Both the position numbers and the translations under genes were made by a program. A stretch of 64,000 nt of DNA from Psychrobacillus psychrodurans (GTDB lineage: Bacteria; Bacillota; Bacilli; Bacillales_A; Planococcaceae): NCBI RefSeq assembly GCF_027563345.1, contig NZ_JAMKBK010000012.1; one strand, written 5' to 3'. Of this stretch, positions 42,765 to 51,028 are shown piece by piece. The first letter of the stretch is position 1. Each line of letters starts with the position of its first letter. The notes beneath the pieces are model-generated. The model did not search any database and was not told where the DNA came from. It worked only from the letters and a program-made list of their open reading frames with translations.

Positions 42765-43376
42765 TTACGCCGGTAACAGGCTTATCAGTAAATAAATAGC
42801 TGTTCCCCATATAAAAATTGCAGAACATTTATTAAATAAAACGAATAGTTGGCTGCGTATGTTTATTTTTTTCAATGTTGCACCCAAAACTGCCAAGCCC
42901 AAAAACCAAATCCAAGATATAAAGACACAAGCAATTGTGAAGAAAAGTAGTTGTTGTCCACTATACTTTACAGCACTTGTCCCAATTACACCGATTGTAT
43001 CTAATAATGCATGTGGATTTAGGATGGACACGGAAAGTGCAAATACAATTTGCTTCTTCAGAGGTAATGCTTCTTTTCCTAATGTGTTCATTGATTTCGA
43101 AGACCAAATCACTTTTCCCATATATAAAAGAAATAGTATTCCTGCAACTAACAAAATAATCCTTAACCACGCAAATTGTAAAACGATTATTGATAATCCT
43201 AAAATGGCGAGTACGATTAGCACTGTGTCACAAATTGCTGCGGTTACCACTGCAGGAAGCGCTCTAAACAAACTTGGCTGAGTGACACCTTGCGTAAAGA
43301 CAAATACATTTTGTACACCTAGAGGAAGTATAAGCCCAAATGCCAACAGGACACCATGAATGATCGGTTCCATCAT
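42765..43376 (-). CDS. LysE/ArgO-family amino-acid exporter
   Basis: 203 residues from the first of two adjacent ATGs (43376; AAAGGAGTT upstream). Six membrane helices with the LysE signature GLILPLGVQNVFVFTQG (about 12-28) and the HALLDTIGVIG helix. Members export lysine, arginine or related amino acids. The divergent neighbour is a dead MocR-type regulator (43476-43595), a usual partner of such exporters. Confidence 0.9.
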   Translation of the reverse strand: MMEPIIHGVLLAFGLILPLGVQNVFVFTQGVTQPSLFRALPAVVTAAICDTVLIVLAILGLSIIVLQFAWLRIILLVAGILFLLYMGKVIWSSKSMNTLGKEALPLKKQIVFALSVSILNPHALLDTIGVIGTSAVKYSGQQLLFFTIACVFISWIWFLGLAVLGATLKKINIRSQLFVLFNKCSAIFIWGTAIYLLISLLPA

Positions 43377-43475
43377 TTCAACTCCTTTCTTCTCTATCAT
43401 ACCTATGATATAAATAATGAAAAGGTCCAATTCGATGGTCAAATATCTATCCAAATTTTAATGAGGGGAATTGAA

Positions 43476-43595
43476 ATGAATTGGCAACCAAATCGGCCAT
43501 TATCAATCAGTTTATCTTAACAAATAAGTAAGTGGATGATAAAACAAATTCAAGGTGGTGAGTGGCCAAGCTATTCAAAACGGTTTCGAATATAA
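43476..43595 (+). pseudogene. Remnant of a MocR/GntR-type regulator
   Basis: ATG with AGGGGAA site gives MNWQPNRPLSISLS then a TAA; reading through gives QISKWMIKQIQGGEWPSYSKR before another stop. This is the conserved N-terminus of MocR (GntR-aminotransferase) regulators (MxWxPxRxxxxPLYxQIxxWIxxxIxxGEWPxGxKLP-like). The remaining 400 or more residues are gone, with the response-regulator gene starting 50 bp later. Confidence 0.75.
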
Positions 43596-43644
43596 GGAAC
43601 ATTGTTATACTGTAGATAAAGATTATTGTTTCGGAGGTGAAAAC

Positions 43645-44346
43645 GTGGATAGTAAGCAGTGGATTTTAATCATTGACGATGAGGAAGACTTGGCACGTCT
43701 CCTTGAGAAAGTTTTATACAAAGAAAGCATTACGAATGTTGTAACAGCAGGATCGGTTGCAGATGGATGGGAAAAGTTTCAGAAGTTTAATCCAGCACTT
43801 GTATTGTTAGATATTATGCTACCAGATGGAGAAGGCTACGACTTATGCAAGCAAATTCGTGAAGTTTCCAATGTACCGATTTTATTTATGTCTGCGAGGG
43901 ATGAGGAAATTGATAAGCTTTTAGGGCTAGCGATTGGTGGTGATGATTATATTACCAAGCCATTTAGTCCCAAAGAAGTGGCATATCGGGTGAAGGCTCA
44001 GCTAAGGCGGGCTGGTTTTTCAGAGGAAAATGTGACTCCGAAAAGTTTGCAAGTTGGGCCTTTTGAGCTCAGTGCAAGTGAAACAGAATTGCAGAAAGAT
44101 GGAAAAACAATTGAGCTAACTGCAAAAGAAATCGGACTTATGAGCTGTTTTATGCATCATCCGAATCAGATTCTAAGTAAGGAAACCTTATTTGAACATG
44201 TGTGGGATGATAACTTTTTTGGTTCTGATAATACGGTAATGGTACATATTCGTCGATTACGCGAAAAAATTGAAGTAGAGCCTTCCAATCCTTCCTTTAT
44301 ATTAACCGTTAAAGGGCTTGGCTATAAATTACATACCAAGAGGTGA
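43645..44346 (+). CDS. OmpR-family response regulator
   Basis: 233 residues from the GTG at 43645 (CGGAGGTG 6 bases upstream). Receiver domain: IIDDEED, phospho-acceptor in LVLLDIMLPDG (Asp about 54), MSARD and TKPFSP (Lys about 104). DNA-binding winged helix begins near 140 (ELTAKEIGLMSCFMHHPNQILSKETLFEHVWDDNFFG). It is 6 bp before its kinase and convergent with the Bce-like ABC operon. The paired boxes upstream of that operon are likely its target. Confidence 0.9.
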   Translation: MDSKQWILIIDDEEDLARLLEKVLYKESITNVVTAGSVADGWEKFQKFNPALVLLDIMLPDGEGYDLCKQIREVSNVPILFMSARDEEIDKLLGLAIGGDDYITKPFSPKEVAYRVKAQLRRAGFSEENVTPKSLQVGPFELSASETELQKDGKTIELTAKEIGLMSCFMHHPNQILSKETLFEHVWDDNFFGSDNTVMVHIRRLREKIEVEPSNPSFILTVKGLGYKLHTKR

Positions 44347-44352
44347 AGGAAA

Positions 44353-45792
44353 ATGAAGTGGAAATTGACACGGCGCTTTTTGGGATCCGTTGTTACAATT
44401 GTTGTGATTGTAGGGGTTGTGAATACAATTATACTTTTATCCTTACTCATCTATAAATCAATGAGTAATTTTGAAACAGACGAAGGGTCTGCTGAAAACT
44501 TTAGCAGAAATTTTTCACAATATATAGCACTGCAACACGACAAACCAACGGTCAATGAAAAAGGTTTAGAAAAACTAAGAGAACTGAATGCTTGGATACA
44601 ATTTTTGAATAATAATGGTGACCAAGTAGCAGCTTTTTATACTCCTGAGAATTTACAAAAAGAGTATTCTCCAATTGAAGTTGTTCAAACGTATAAATAT
44701 CAAGAAGTAGATGGAAAGACTACAGTTTTTATAGGAGAGGCCCATCACTTTACTTATTTAATAGGAATTAAAAATCAAAAAATTGACCGATATGTATTTA
44801 CCTATGATTACGGACAAGTTCTTAAAAACATTAATATCGTACTCTTACTAATTCTAACAGTCGATATTTTCATTGCATTAATAGTTGGATTTATATTCGG
44901 AAAAAGATTAACAGGTCCCCTTCACATTTTAATAGATGGAATCCACCAGCTACGTGAAAGACGCTTTAAAAAAATGCCTATACCACATGGTGTGTATGAA
45001 GATGTTTTTCGCAATATGAATGAACTCTCGTTAAAGCTTGATCAATATGAGAAAGAACGTAATCAACTTGACCAAATGCGTGAAGAATGGATCAGCAATG
45101 TTTCGCACGATATGAAGACACCACTCGCCTCTATTCATGGATATGCAGAATTGATGCAAGATAGTGCCAAGGATTTAACAGAAGAAGAATTGCATGAATA
45201 TACATCTATTATAAATAGACAGTCCAAATACATGAGTGATCTAATAGATGATTTAAACTTAACGATGCGCTTGCGCAATAAAAAACTACCATTGTTACTG
45301 GAAGACGTGGATATTATTGGATTGATACGTGAAATGACAATCAATCTGTTAAATGATCCCCAGTTCGGAAATCGAAATGTAGAATTTGTTGCTAATGTGG
45401 ACAAAGCAGTGCATAAAGTGGATAAAAAACTACTGAAACGAGCAATAGTTAACTTTATCAACAATGCACTTGTGCATAACAATGAAAAAGTCTTTGTAAG
45501 AATCCAAATTGATAAAGTTTATCCACATTGTGGACAAGAGCAAAAATCTAATAACATATCCACAGCCTCAGCATTCCATACACAAATTACCATCGCTGAT
45601 AATGGTAGAGGAATCTCTTCTAAAGATATGGATCAAGTTTTCGAACGCTACTATCGAGGTACAAATACTACTAGTACACATGGAACTGGATTAGGAATGG
45701 CGATTGCACGAGATATCATCTTAGCCCATAACGGAACAGTAGACTTGAAAAGCTCAGAAAACAAAGGAACAACTATAACAATACTTTTATAG
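44353..45792 (+). CDS. Sensor histidine kinase with extracytoplasmic domain
   Basis: 479 residues. Two membrane helices (about 12-35 and 158-180) flank a 120-residue outside domain. Then come a HAMP segment (KRLTGPLHILIDGIHQL), the H-box ISNVSHDMKTPLASIHGYAELM, N-box NFINNALVHN, G1 DNGRGIS and G2 GTGLGMAIA. Unlike the short kinases that normally partner BceAB-type transporters, it has a real sensor loop. Partner of the regulator 6 bp upstream. Confidence 0.9.
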   Translation: MKWKLTRRFLGSVVTIVVIVGVVNTIILLSLLIYKSMSNFETDEGSAENFSRNFSQYIALQHDKPTVNEKGLEKLRELNAWIQFLNNNGDQVAAFYTPENLQKEYSPIEVVQTYKYQEVDGKTTVFIGEAHHFTYLIGIKNQKIDRYVFTYDYGQVLKNINIVLLLILTVDIFIALIVGFIFGKRLTGPLHILIDGIHQLRERRFKKMPIPHGVYEDVFRNMNELSLKLDQYEKERNQLDQMREEWISNVSHDMKTPLASIHGYAELMQDSAKDLTEEELHEYTSIINRQSKYMSDLIDDLNLTMRLRNKKLPLLLEDVDIIGLIREMTINLLNDPQFGNRNVEFVANVDKAVHKVDKKLLKRAIVNFINNALVHNNEKVFVRIQIDKVYPHCGQEQKSNNISTASAFHTQITIADNGRGISSKDMDQVFERYYRGTNTTSTHGTGLGMAIARDIILAHNGTVDLKSSENKGTTITILL

Positions 45793-45838
45793 AAAAAAGG
45801 ACTGTTCTCCACTTTGTTATCGGAGACAGCCCTTTTTT
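45793..45838. terminator. Bidirectional terminator
   Basis: AAAAAAGGACTGTTCTCC pairs with GGAGACAGCCCTTTTTT, between the kinase and the convergent YxeA-like gene. Confidence 0.9.
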
Positions 45839-46198
45839 CTATTCTAATTGTTTTTGTGCTTTTTTCGGTATTTCTTCCAGTTTCACTTCATCATATGACG
45901 ATACTTGATCATCCTTTTTTACGTACATTTTTAGGTAGGCATCTTTGCGAAGACTTTTATGTGCCGTGAATTCAAGCGAAATTGTTTTACCATCCTCATT
46001 TGTAGCGTCTAGTTTATAAGAATAGGAAGTCATAACAGAACCATCATCCAGTTTGTTCTCATGTGGTATGCCATCTTCTGTAATTTGCAAATAATAATTG
46101 CTTGCATTTATACGGTTAAAATCTATTTTTGTAATAGCAAAAACCCCTACTATTCCTAGTGCAAACAAAATACCCACTACTATTAGAAATCTTTTCAT
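45839..46198 (-). CDS. yxeA: YxeA-family (DUF1093) exported protein
   Basis: 119 residues from the ATG at 46198 (AAGGATGATAG before). Signal peptide or N-anchor (about 1-22), then NYYLQITEDGIPHENKLDDGSVMTSYSYKLDATNEDGK and a beta-rich body, as in YxeA. In B. subtilis yxeA is the last gene of yxdLM-yxeA. The start is within 6 bp of the permease stop, so it belongs to the operon at 46204-48871. Function unknown; associated with peptide-stress ABC systems. Confidence 0.85.
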   Translation of the reverse strand: MKRFLIVVGILFALGIVGVFAITKIDFNRINASNYYLQITEDGIPHENKLDDGSVMTSYSYKLDATNEDGKTISLEFTAHKSLRKDAYLKMYVKKDDQVSSYDEVKLEEIPKKAQKQLE

Positions 46199-46203
46199 CT
46201 CTA

Positions 46204-48117
46204 TCATCCTTCTGTTCTATTATTTTGTGTGATAATTCGATTGTAAGAAGCTACTGTTAAGATATAATACAGTCCATAGATAACTGTATAAGCAATCATC
46301 CAGATTACTACCGGTTTTACTAAATCCATCATTAGTAGACTAGAGAAAGCTTTTAAAGCAATTGCACTGTGCAATAATCCTACTGCTAGTGGCACAAAGA
46401 AGATGACAAACACTTGAGATGCAATGGATTTACGCATTTCCTTTGGACTTACTCCCATTTTATGAAGCATATTGTATTGGGACTTATCTTCCCCAGCTTC
46501 TGTTAAAACTTTAAAGTAAATGATACTTCCTGTTGCCGCTAAAAATACTAGACCAAGGAAACTCCCGATAAAGAGCAAGGAACCTACACTTTCAATACCT
46601 GTTTGGAAGTCCTGAGGGGCACTTGAAAATTGTGCTTCTTCAGGTAAATATTTTGCAATCTTTTTAGATAAATCTATAGAAGCTTGATCAATACCGATGA
46701 CTCGGTATTTTAGTGCTTCTCCTTCTTTTTGTAACGCTTTAAATTGATCATTTGAAACTACCACTGTAATCCCTGCCGTACCAGAGTTTAATACTGATTG
46801 TGTTTTAAAGCTTTGGAATGTGAGAATAGTGTTGTTCTCAGTTGAGACAGTTTTTCCTTCGTATTTAGGTGAGAACCTTTCGTCGTATCCAATGTCTAAA
46901 ATAACGGCATTTTCGTTATTAACATGTAGTTTTTCCCTTTTTTGAATCGCTGCTAATTTGTTATATGTTTTTTCATTGATAATCGTATAGATCCTCTTAT
47001 CTGCGTTATTGAATGCTGAGTTTAATTGTTCAGTATGAAAGGCTACAGACAACGCTTCGATATTTTCATCGTAGTTTACATCTAGCAACACATTGCTGAC
47101 TTGTTGATCGAGTTTTTCATCTGTTTGCTCATACATAAAAGTATTTGGATCAGAGGTTATAACCTGATCGTTTATGTTGTAGTATAGACCATATACTGCT
47201 CCACCAGCTGTTACAGTTGTAGCACTGAGCACCGCAATAATCGTCAGTGTACGAGCATTTCCTCGGATACGATATAACAGTTGGGAAATCGTCATTAAAT
47301 GAAGTCCTTTCCACAACCATTTTTCATTTTTCTTTATCATCGTTAATACAAAACCAGTCACGCTATGGAACAATAGAAAAGTACCGACAATAACTGTCAT
47401 TAAAATGATTAATGCTATCATTAAAAAGCCAACTGCTTCCCAGACTTTTGAAGTAAACATATCTTGTAGTGCCAACCAATAACCAATCGAAATTAATAAA
47501 ACTCCAAGAATAGCTATAGTCATAGAAGGCTTCCGAGCCACTTCTCCTTTTTTCGATGCATGGAATAAATCGATGAGTTTAAACTGATAGATTAAACGAT
47601 AGCCTTGGAATGATGTTACAAAGAAAACTGCTAGAAACACAACAGTGGTATTCAAAGCTGCCTGTTCCGAAAATGTAAATGGTGCGATGACATCATAACC
47701 CATTAAATGGATCAAAATCGTCATAAATCCTTTTGAACAAAGAAACCCAAGTACAACACCAACTACTAATGAAACCAAGCCTAATAATAAATTTTCAAAA
47801 AAGAGCATAAAGCCAATCTGACGATTACGAACGCCTAGCAATGCATACAATGCCACTTCTTTTTTTCGTTTCTTCATAAAGAACGAGTTCGAATAGGCTA
47901 TAAATACGGCAACGAAGAGTAGGAGAATGACTGCTGCACCGCTCATCAGTGAATCCAATTTTTGCGAGGAAGCTGTTTTTTCTGCAATCGTATCGCTATA
48001 TTTTAATGTCACAAATGTAAAGTAGATAACAATACTGAAAACCATAGATGCGATATATAAAAAATATTGGGAAAAGTTTCGTGCAATGTTTTTTCTCGCT
48101 AGACTAAATAACGTCAT
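46204..48117 (-). CDS. BceB-like ABC transporter permease (FtsX family)
   Basis: 637 residues with the ten-helix BceB arrangement: LARKNIARNFSQYFLYIASMVFSIVIYFTFVTLKY at the start, FMKKRKKEVALYALLGVRNRQIG, a large extracytoplasmic domain (about 320-500), and the C-terminal three helices. BceAB-type transporters sense and detoxify cell-wall-active peptides (bacitracin, nisin, LL-37). Translation overlaps the ATPase gene by 14 bp. Confidence 0.9.
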   Translation of the reverse strand: MTLFSLARKNIARNFSQYFLYIASMVFSIVIYFTFVTLKYSDTIAEKTASSQKLDSLMSGAAVILLLFVAVFIAYSNSFFMKKRKKEVALYALLGVRNRQIGFMLFFENLLLGLVSLVVGVVLGFLCSKGFMTILIHLMGYDVIAPFTFSEQAALNTTVVFLAVFFVTSFQGYRLIYQFKLIDLFHASKKGEVARKPSMTIAILGVLLISIGYWLALQDMFTSKVWEAVGFLMIALIILMTVIVGTFLLFHSVTGFVLTMIKKNEKWLWKGLHLMTISQLLYRIRGNARTLTIIAVLSATTVTAGGAVYGLYYNINDQVITSDPNTFMYEQTDEKLDQQVSNVLLDVNYDENIEALSVAFHTEQLNSAFNNADKRIYTIINEKTYNKLAAIQKREKLHVNNENAVILDIGYDERFSPKYEGKTVSTENNTILTFQSFKTQSVLNSGTAGITVVVSNDQFKALQKEGEALKYRVIGIDQASIDLSKKIAKYLPEEAQFSSAPQDFQTGIESVGSLLFIGSFLGLVFLAATGSIIYFKVLTEAGEDKSQYNMLHKMGVSPKEMRKSIASQVFVIFFVPLAVGLLHSAIALKAFSSLLMMDLVKPVVIWMIAYTVIYGLYYILTVASYNRIITQNNRTEG

Positions 48118-48871
48118 CTACCCCACCCCCAATTGTTGCAAGGACATCCAAAATTTCTTGGAAGAATGCTTTCCGTGTTTTATCTCGACGGTAAATTTCT
48201 GTTGAAAGCGTACCATCCTTGATGAAAATAATACGACGACAGAAGCTTGCTGCATATGCATCATGTGTCACCATCATGATAGTAGAATTATTATTTTCAT
48301 TTAGTTTACTTAAGCTTTCTAATAGATCTGTCGCTGATTTTGAATCCAGTGCACCTGTTGGCTCGTCTGCTAAAATCATTACAGGCTCCGTCACAAGTGC
48401 TCTTGCAGCTGCAGTTCTTTGTTTTTGACCTCCAGAAATTTGGTATGGATATTTATCTAGTAAGTCTTCAATACCAAAAACTTTAGCAATACTAGTCACT
48501 AAGCTATTAATTTTTTTTGCTGGAACTTTCGCAATTGCCAGAGGCAATAATATATTTTCCTTCACAGTAAGAGAGTCTAACAAATTGTAATCCTGGAATA
48601 TAAAACCGAGATTATCACGTCTGAAATCAGCTAACGCATCTTCTTTCATATCGTGGATACTCGTATTGTTCATATATATCTTTCCTTCAGTCGGAGAATC
48701 AATTGTTGCCAACATATTCAGCAGAGTTGACTTCCCCGCTCCAGAAGGACCCATAATCCCTACAAACTCTCCCTCTTGAATATCGAATGATATATTTTCT
48801 AATGCGGTGTATGCTGCATTGGATTTACCATATATTTTTTTCACATTTTCTACTTTTAATAACGATTCCAT
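48104..48871 (-). CDS. BceA-like ABC transporter ATP-binding protein
   Basis: 255 residues. Walker A GPSGAGKST (about 41-49), Q-loop FIFQDYNLLD, signature ISGGQKQRTAAARAL (about 145-159), Walker B MILADEPTGALDS (about 165-177) and the H-loop THD are complete. Closest to the BceA/YxdL/PsdA group. First gene of the operon with permease and YxeA. Its promoter has two TTGCTGTAAGG boxes 22 bp apart, suggesting induction by a response regulator. Confidence 0.92.
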   Translation of the reverse strand: MESLLKVENVKKIYGKSNAAYTALENISFDIQEGEFVGIMGPSGAGKSTLLNMLATIDSPTEGKIYMNNTSIHDMKEDALADFRRDNLGFIFQDYNLLDSLTVKENILLPLAIAKVPAKKINSLVTSIAKVFGIEDLLDKYPYQISGGQKQRTAAARALVTEPVMILADEPTGALDSKSATDLLESLSKLNENNNSTIMMVTHDAYAASFCRRIIFIKDGTLSTEIYRRDKTRKAFFQEILDVLATIGGGVDDVI

Positions 48872-48903
48872 TTTTTCACCTCTTCAATTTTGTCGATATG
48901 TAT

Positions 48904-48951
48904 ACTATAAATGCTCATCCTTACAGCAAATTTATGCCAACCTTACAGCAA
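48904..48951 (-). promoter_or_regulatory. Response-regulator-type promoter of the Bce-like operon
   Basis: Minus strand: TTGCTGTAAGG at 48951-48941 and 48929-48919, 22 bp apart, then 9 bp and TATAGT (48909-48904). No good -35 is present, as expected for an activated promoter. The same architecture occurs in front of the DUF418 gene (49720-49762). Confidence 0.7.
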
Positions 48952-48963
48952 GCTTAAATCCGA

Positions 48964-48999
48964 AAAAACCCGACTTCTATTAACTAGAAATCGGGTTTT
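48964..48999. terminator. Hairpin with flanking A/T runs
   Basis: AAAACCCGA...TTCTA pairs with TAGAA...TCGGGTTTT. It lies upstream of the Bce-like promoter, where no gene end is evident; it may insulate the operon from upstream transcription. Confidence 0.55.
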
Positions 49000-49105
49000 A
49001 CATTATTTTTTCTGGTTGAGTATTAATCATATGCTTCATCGAAATAGAAACGAAGTTTTCCTTTACCCAATCCCGGTCCTTTAAAAACAGAGACTTAGAT
49101 ATGCC

Positions 49106-49610
49106 ATTGATTTCTGCTCCGGGCTGACGCTTTCCGTGGGCACGGCTTCAGCCGCTTCCTTCGCACGCTCAGTCCAGGCTCGCGCTGTTCCCACTGGAGT
49201 CGCCGCTCTGCGCTCCAATCAACTAAGTCCACTTATAGTAAACAGATAGTTGAATTCACGCTAAATAATTTAGAGTATATTTGGATAAGTCGTGTTGAAA
49301 TGGACTAGCACAAATAAAATTCACTTCCTTCATCTATCTTTAAATAATAGCACTTCTAATTCATAGGCGATTACTAAGAATATAATCACTTTCTAAAATT
49401 GGATCAATTTTATCATCTAAGCGATATACTTTGTCAAAATTTAAATTGTTGTACTACGCTATAATTGATTAATCGTGGAATGTGGCGACTCCAGCGGGAT
49501 CAGCCTTAGGCAACGCCCGCGTAAAGCGTCCACATGTAAGAAAATCACAGGATTATTCATTCTTAAAATGTACCAAGAACCCAGAGTTCATGGCACATTT
49601 TATATACTTT
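49106..49610. repeat. Composite Bacillaceae-type intergenic repeat, copy B
   Basis: The first unit (49106-49223) runs between ATTGATTTCTGCTCC and GCGCTCCAATCAAC, with the GC-rich core CTTTCCGTGGGCACGGC, CGCGCTG and CACTGGAGTCGCCG. A second unit in opposite orientation (about 49475-49541; GGCGACTCCAGCGGGA...GCGTAAAGCGTCCAC) follows after a 250-bp AT-rich spacer. Spacer and right flank resemble copy A at 34801-35180. The rest of the 49000-49700 gap contains nothing else I can name. Confidence 0.75.
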
Positions 49611-49709
49611 CTTATTCTTTAAAATAGATGACCCAAGCACCCATTGATAAAAATACGGATGGCTTATAATAAGTGGTGTTCATCAGCACTACCACAGCCC
49701 TAAAAGTTT

Positions 49710-49762
49710 TAAGGTTGCTGTAAGGTTGCTATTAATATAACGTAAGGTTCGATAATTATACT
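49710..49762 (+). promoter_or_regulatory. Response-regulator-type promoter of the DUF418 gene
   Basis: TAAGGTTGCTG (49710) is repeated 11 bp later at 49721, and GTAAGG recurs at 49742-49747, 22 bp from the previous GTAAGG (49720). Then follow 9 bp and TATACT (49757-49762). The spacing equals that in front of the Bce-like operon. Confidence 0.7.
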
Positions 49763-49804
49763 AACCTTTAAGCAAAGTAATATAAAACTTAAAGGAGAAT
49801 TATA

Positions 49805-50845
49805 ATGAATCCGTCCATTTCAAAAAAAGAAAGAATTATTTCATTAGACATTATTCGTGGAATTGCCCTACTTGGTATACTACTGATAAATGTTGCAGCA
49901 TATAAAATTATTATAGAAGGACAACCACTACCAGATTATAGTGGTGTTAATGGAGTTATCCACCAACTAATAGCAATCATAGTGGAGAAGAAATTCTTTT
50001 CCATTTTTTCTTTCCTATTTGGTGCAGGTCTATTTATTTTTGCTTCAAGAGCGGAAAAACGGGGTGACAAACCTAGATTACGAATGGTAAGACGTTTATT
50101 AACTCTCTTACTTCTTGGGATCATACATTCAATCATATTTTGGGGAACAATTCTACATGTATACTCGATTGTTGGGTTGTTTTTAATCCCTTTTTATCGC
50201 GCTAGAGTTTCTACCATCAAAAAGTGGCTTGTTGGAATGACAACTATCCACTTAGTTTCTCTAGTATTAATGATTTTCTTGCCTACGAAACTGCTCTTAC
50301 CAATCTTAGAATTCTTTTCTAACGATTTAATACTAATATTCATTATGTTTTTGGCTGGTTTTTTAACAGCTAAAGCAGGGTGGCTTGTACAGATACAAAG
50401 TTTGTCCAAACAGATTCGATGGATGCAAGCTGGAACCTTTCTTTTGTTCATTCCTTTCTCTCTGTCGATTTGGAATGCTTTTCAAAGCGGAGACAAAAAT
50501 GTAGATTTACTTATTGCTTTTGGGACAATACCAACGACCTTGTTTTACTTATCAACATTATTTTTATTGTTAGAAAAAAAACATGTCTTAAAATTTCTGA
50601 AACCAATCTCATTTGTCGGCCAAATGGCTTTTACAAATTATATTGCTCAAAGCATTATAGGAACAATTATCATTTCACTTATTGGTCTGGATGTCGTTTC
50701 ACCAAAGGATATTGTCTATATTGCAATCTTAATCTATGCTATTCAGATAGTCTTTAGTATAGTCTGGTTCAAATTCTTTTCTATGGGGCCATTGGAGAAA
50801 ATGTGGCGTTATATGACTTATGGTAAGAAATATGCAAAAAGATAG
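49805..50845 (+). CDS. DUF418 (YeiB-like) membrane protein
   Basis: 346 residues with about nine membrane helices. SLDIIRGIALLGILLINV (about 13-30) is the DUF418/DUF1624 opening with the conserved Asp-x-x-R-G, and VGQMAFTNYIAQSIIGTIII with GPLEKMWRYMTYGK near the end are the family's C-terminal signature. The fold is related to membrane acyltransferases. The function is unknown. The shared promoter boxes suggest it belongs to the same peptide-stress regulon as the Bce-like transporter, perhaps modifying the cell surface. AAAGGAG before the ATG. Confidence 0.85.
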   Translation: MNPSISKKERIISLDIIRGIALLGILLINVAAYKIIIEGQPLPDYSGVNGVIHQLIAIIVEKKFFSIFSFLFGAGLFIFASRAEKRGDKPRLRMVRRLLTLLLLGIIHSIIFWGTILHVYSIVGLFLIPFYRARVSTIKKWLVGMTTIHLVSLVLMIFLPTKLLLPILEFFSNDLILIFIMFLAGFLTAKAGWLVQIQSLSKQIRWMQAGTFLLFIPFSLSIWNAFQSGDKNVDLLIAFGTIPTTLFYLSTLFLLLEKKHVLKFLKPISFVGQMAFTNYIAQSIIGTIIISLIGLDVVSPKDIVYIAILIYAIQIVFSIVWFKFFSMGPLEKMWRYMTYGKKYAKR

Positions 50846-50904
50846 TGAATACGTTAAAATACTCAAACACAAAGTCTAGCGAGTAATAACTTAATATGTA
50901 CTTA

Positions 50905-50941
50905 AAAGGCCCATTTGTATTTGTACATACAAATGGGCCTT
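50905..50941. terminator. Terminator between DUF418 and the VanS-like gene
   Basis: AAGGCCCATTTGTA pairs perfectly with TACAAATGGGCCTT. The T tail is weak on the plus strand, better on the minus strand side. Confidence 0.65.
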
Positions 50942-51028
50942 AACTTCATTTCACTTAAAAAATCTAGTTATAACCGATTTTCCCATCCTCTAAGGAAGTT
51001 GATGAAACAATTAAACCAAAGGGATACT

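Noticed and set aside
43555..43644. N-terminal extension of the response regulator at 43645
   Set aside because: The extension is read from MocR-remnant DNA in another frame; CGGAGGTG sits just before the GTG at 43645.
48964..48999. Regulatory attenuator for the Bce-like operon
   Set aside because: The hairpin lies upstream of the assigned promoter boxes, so it is not in the operon's transcript.
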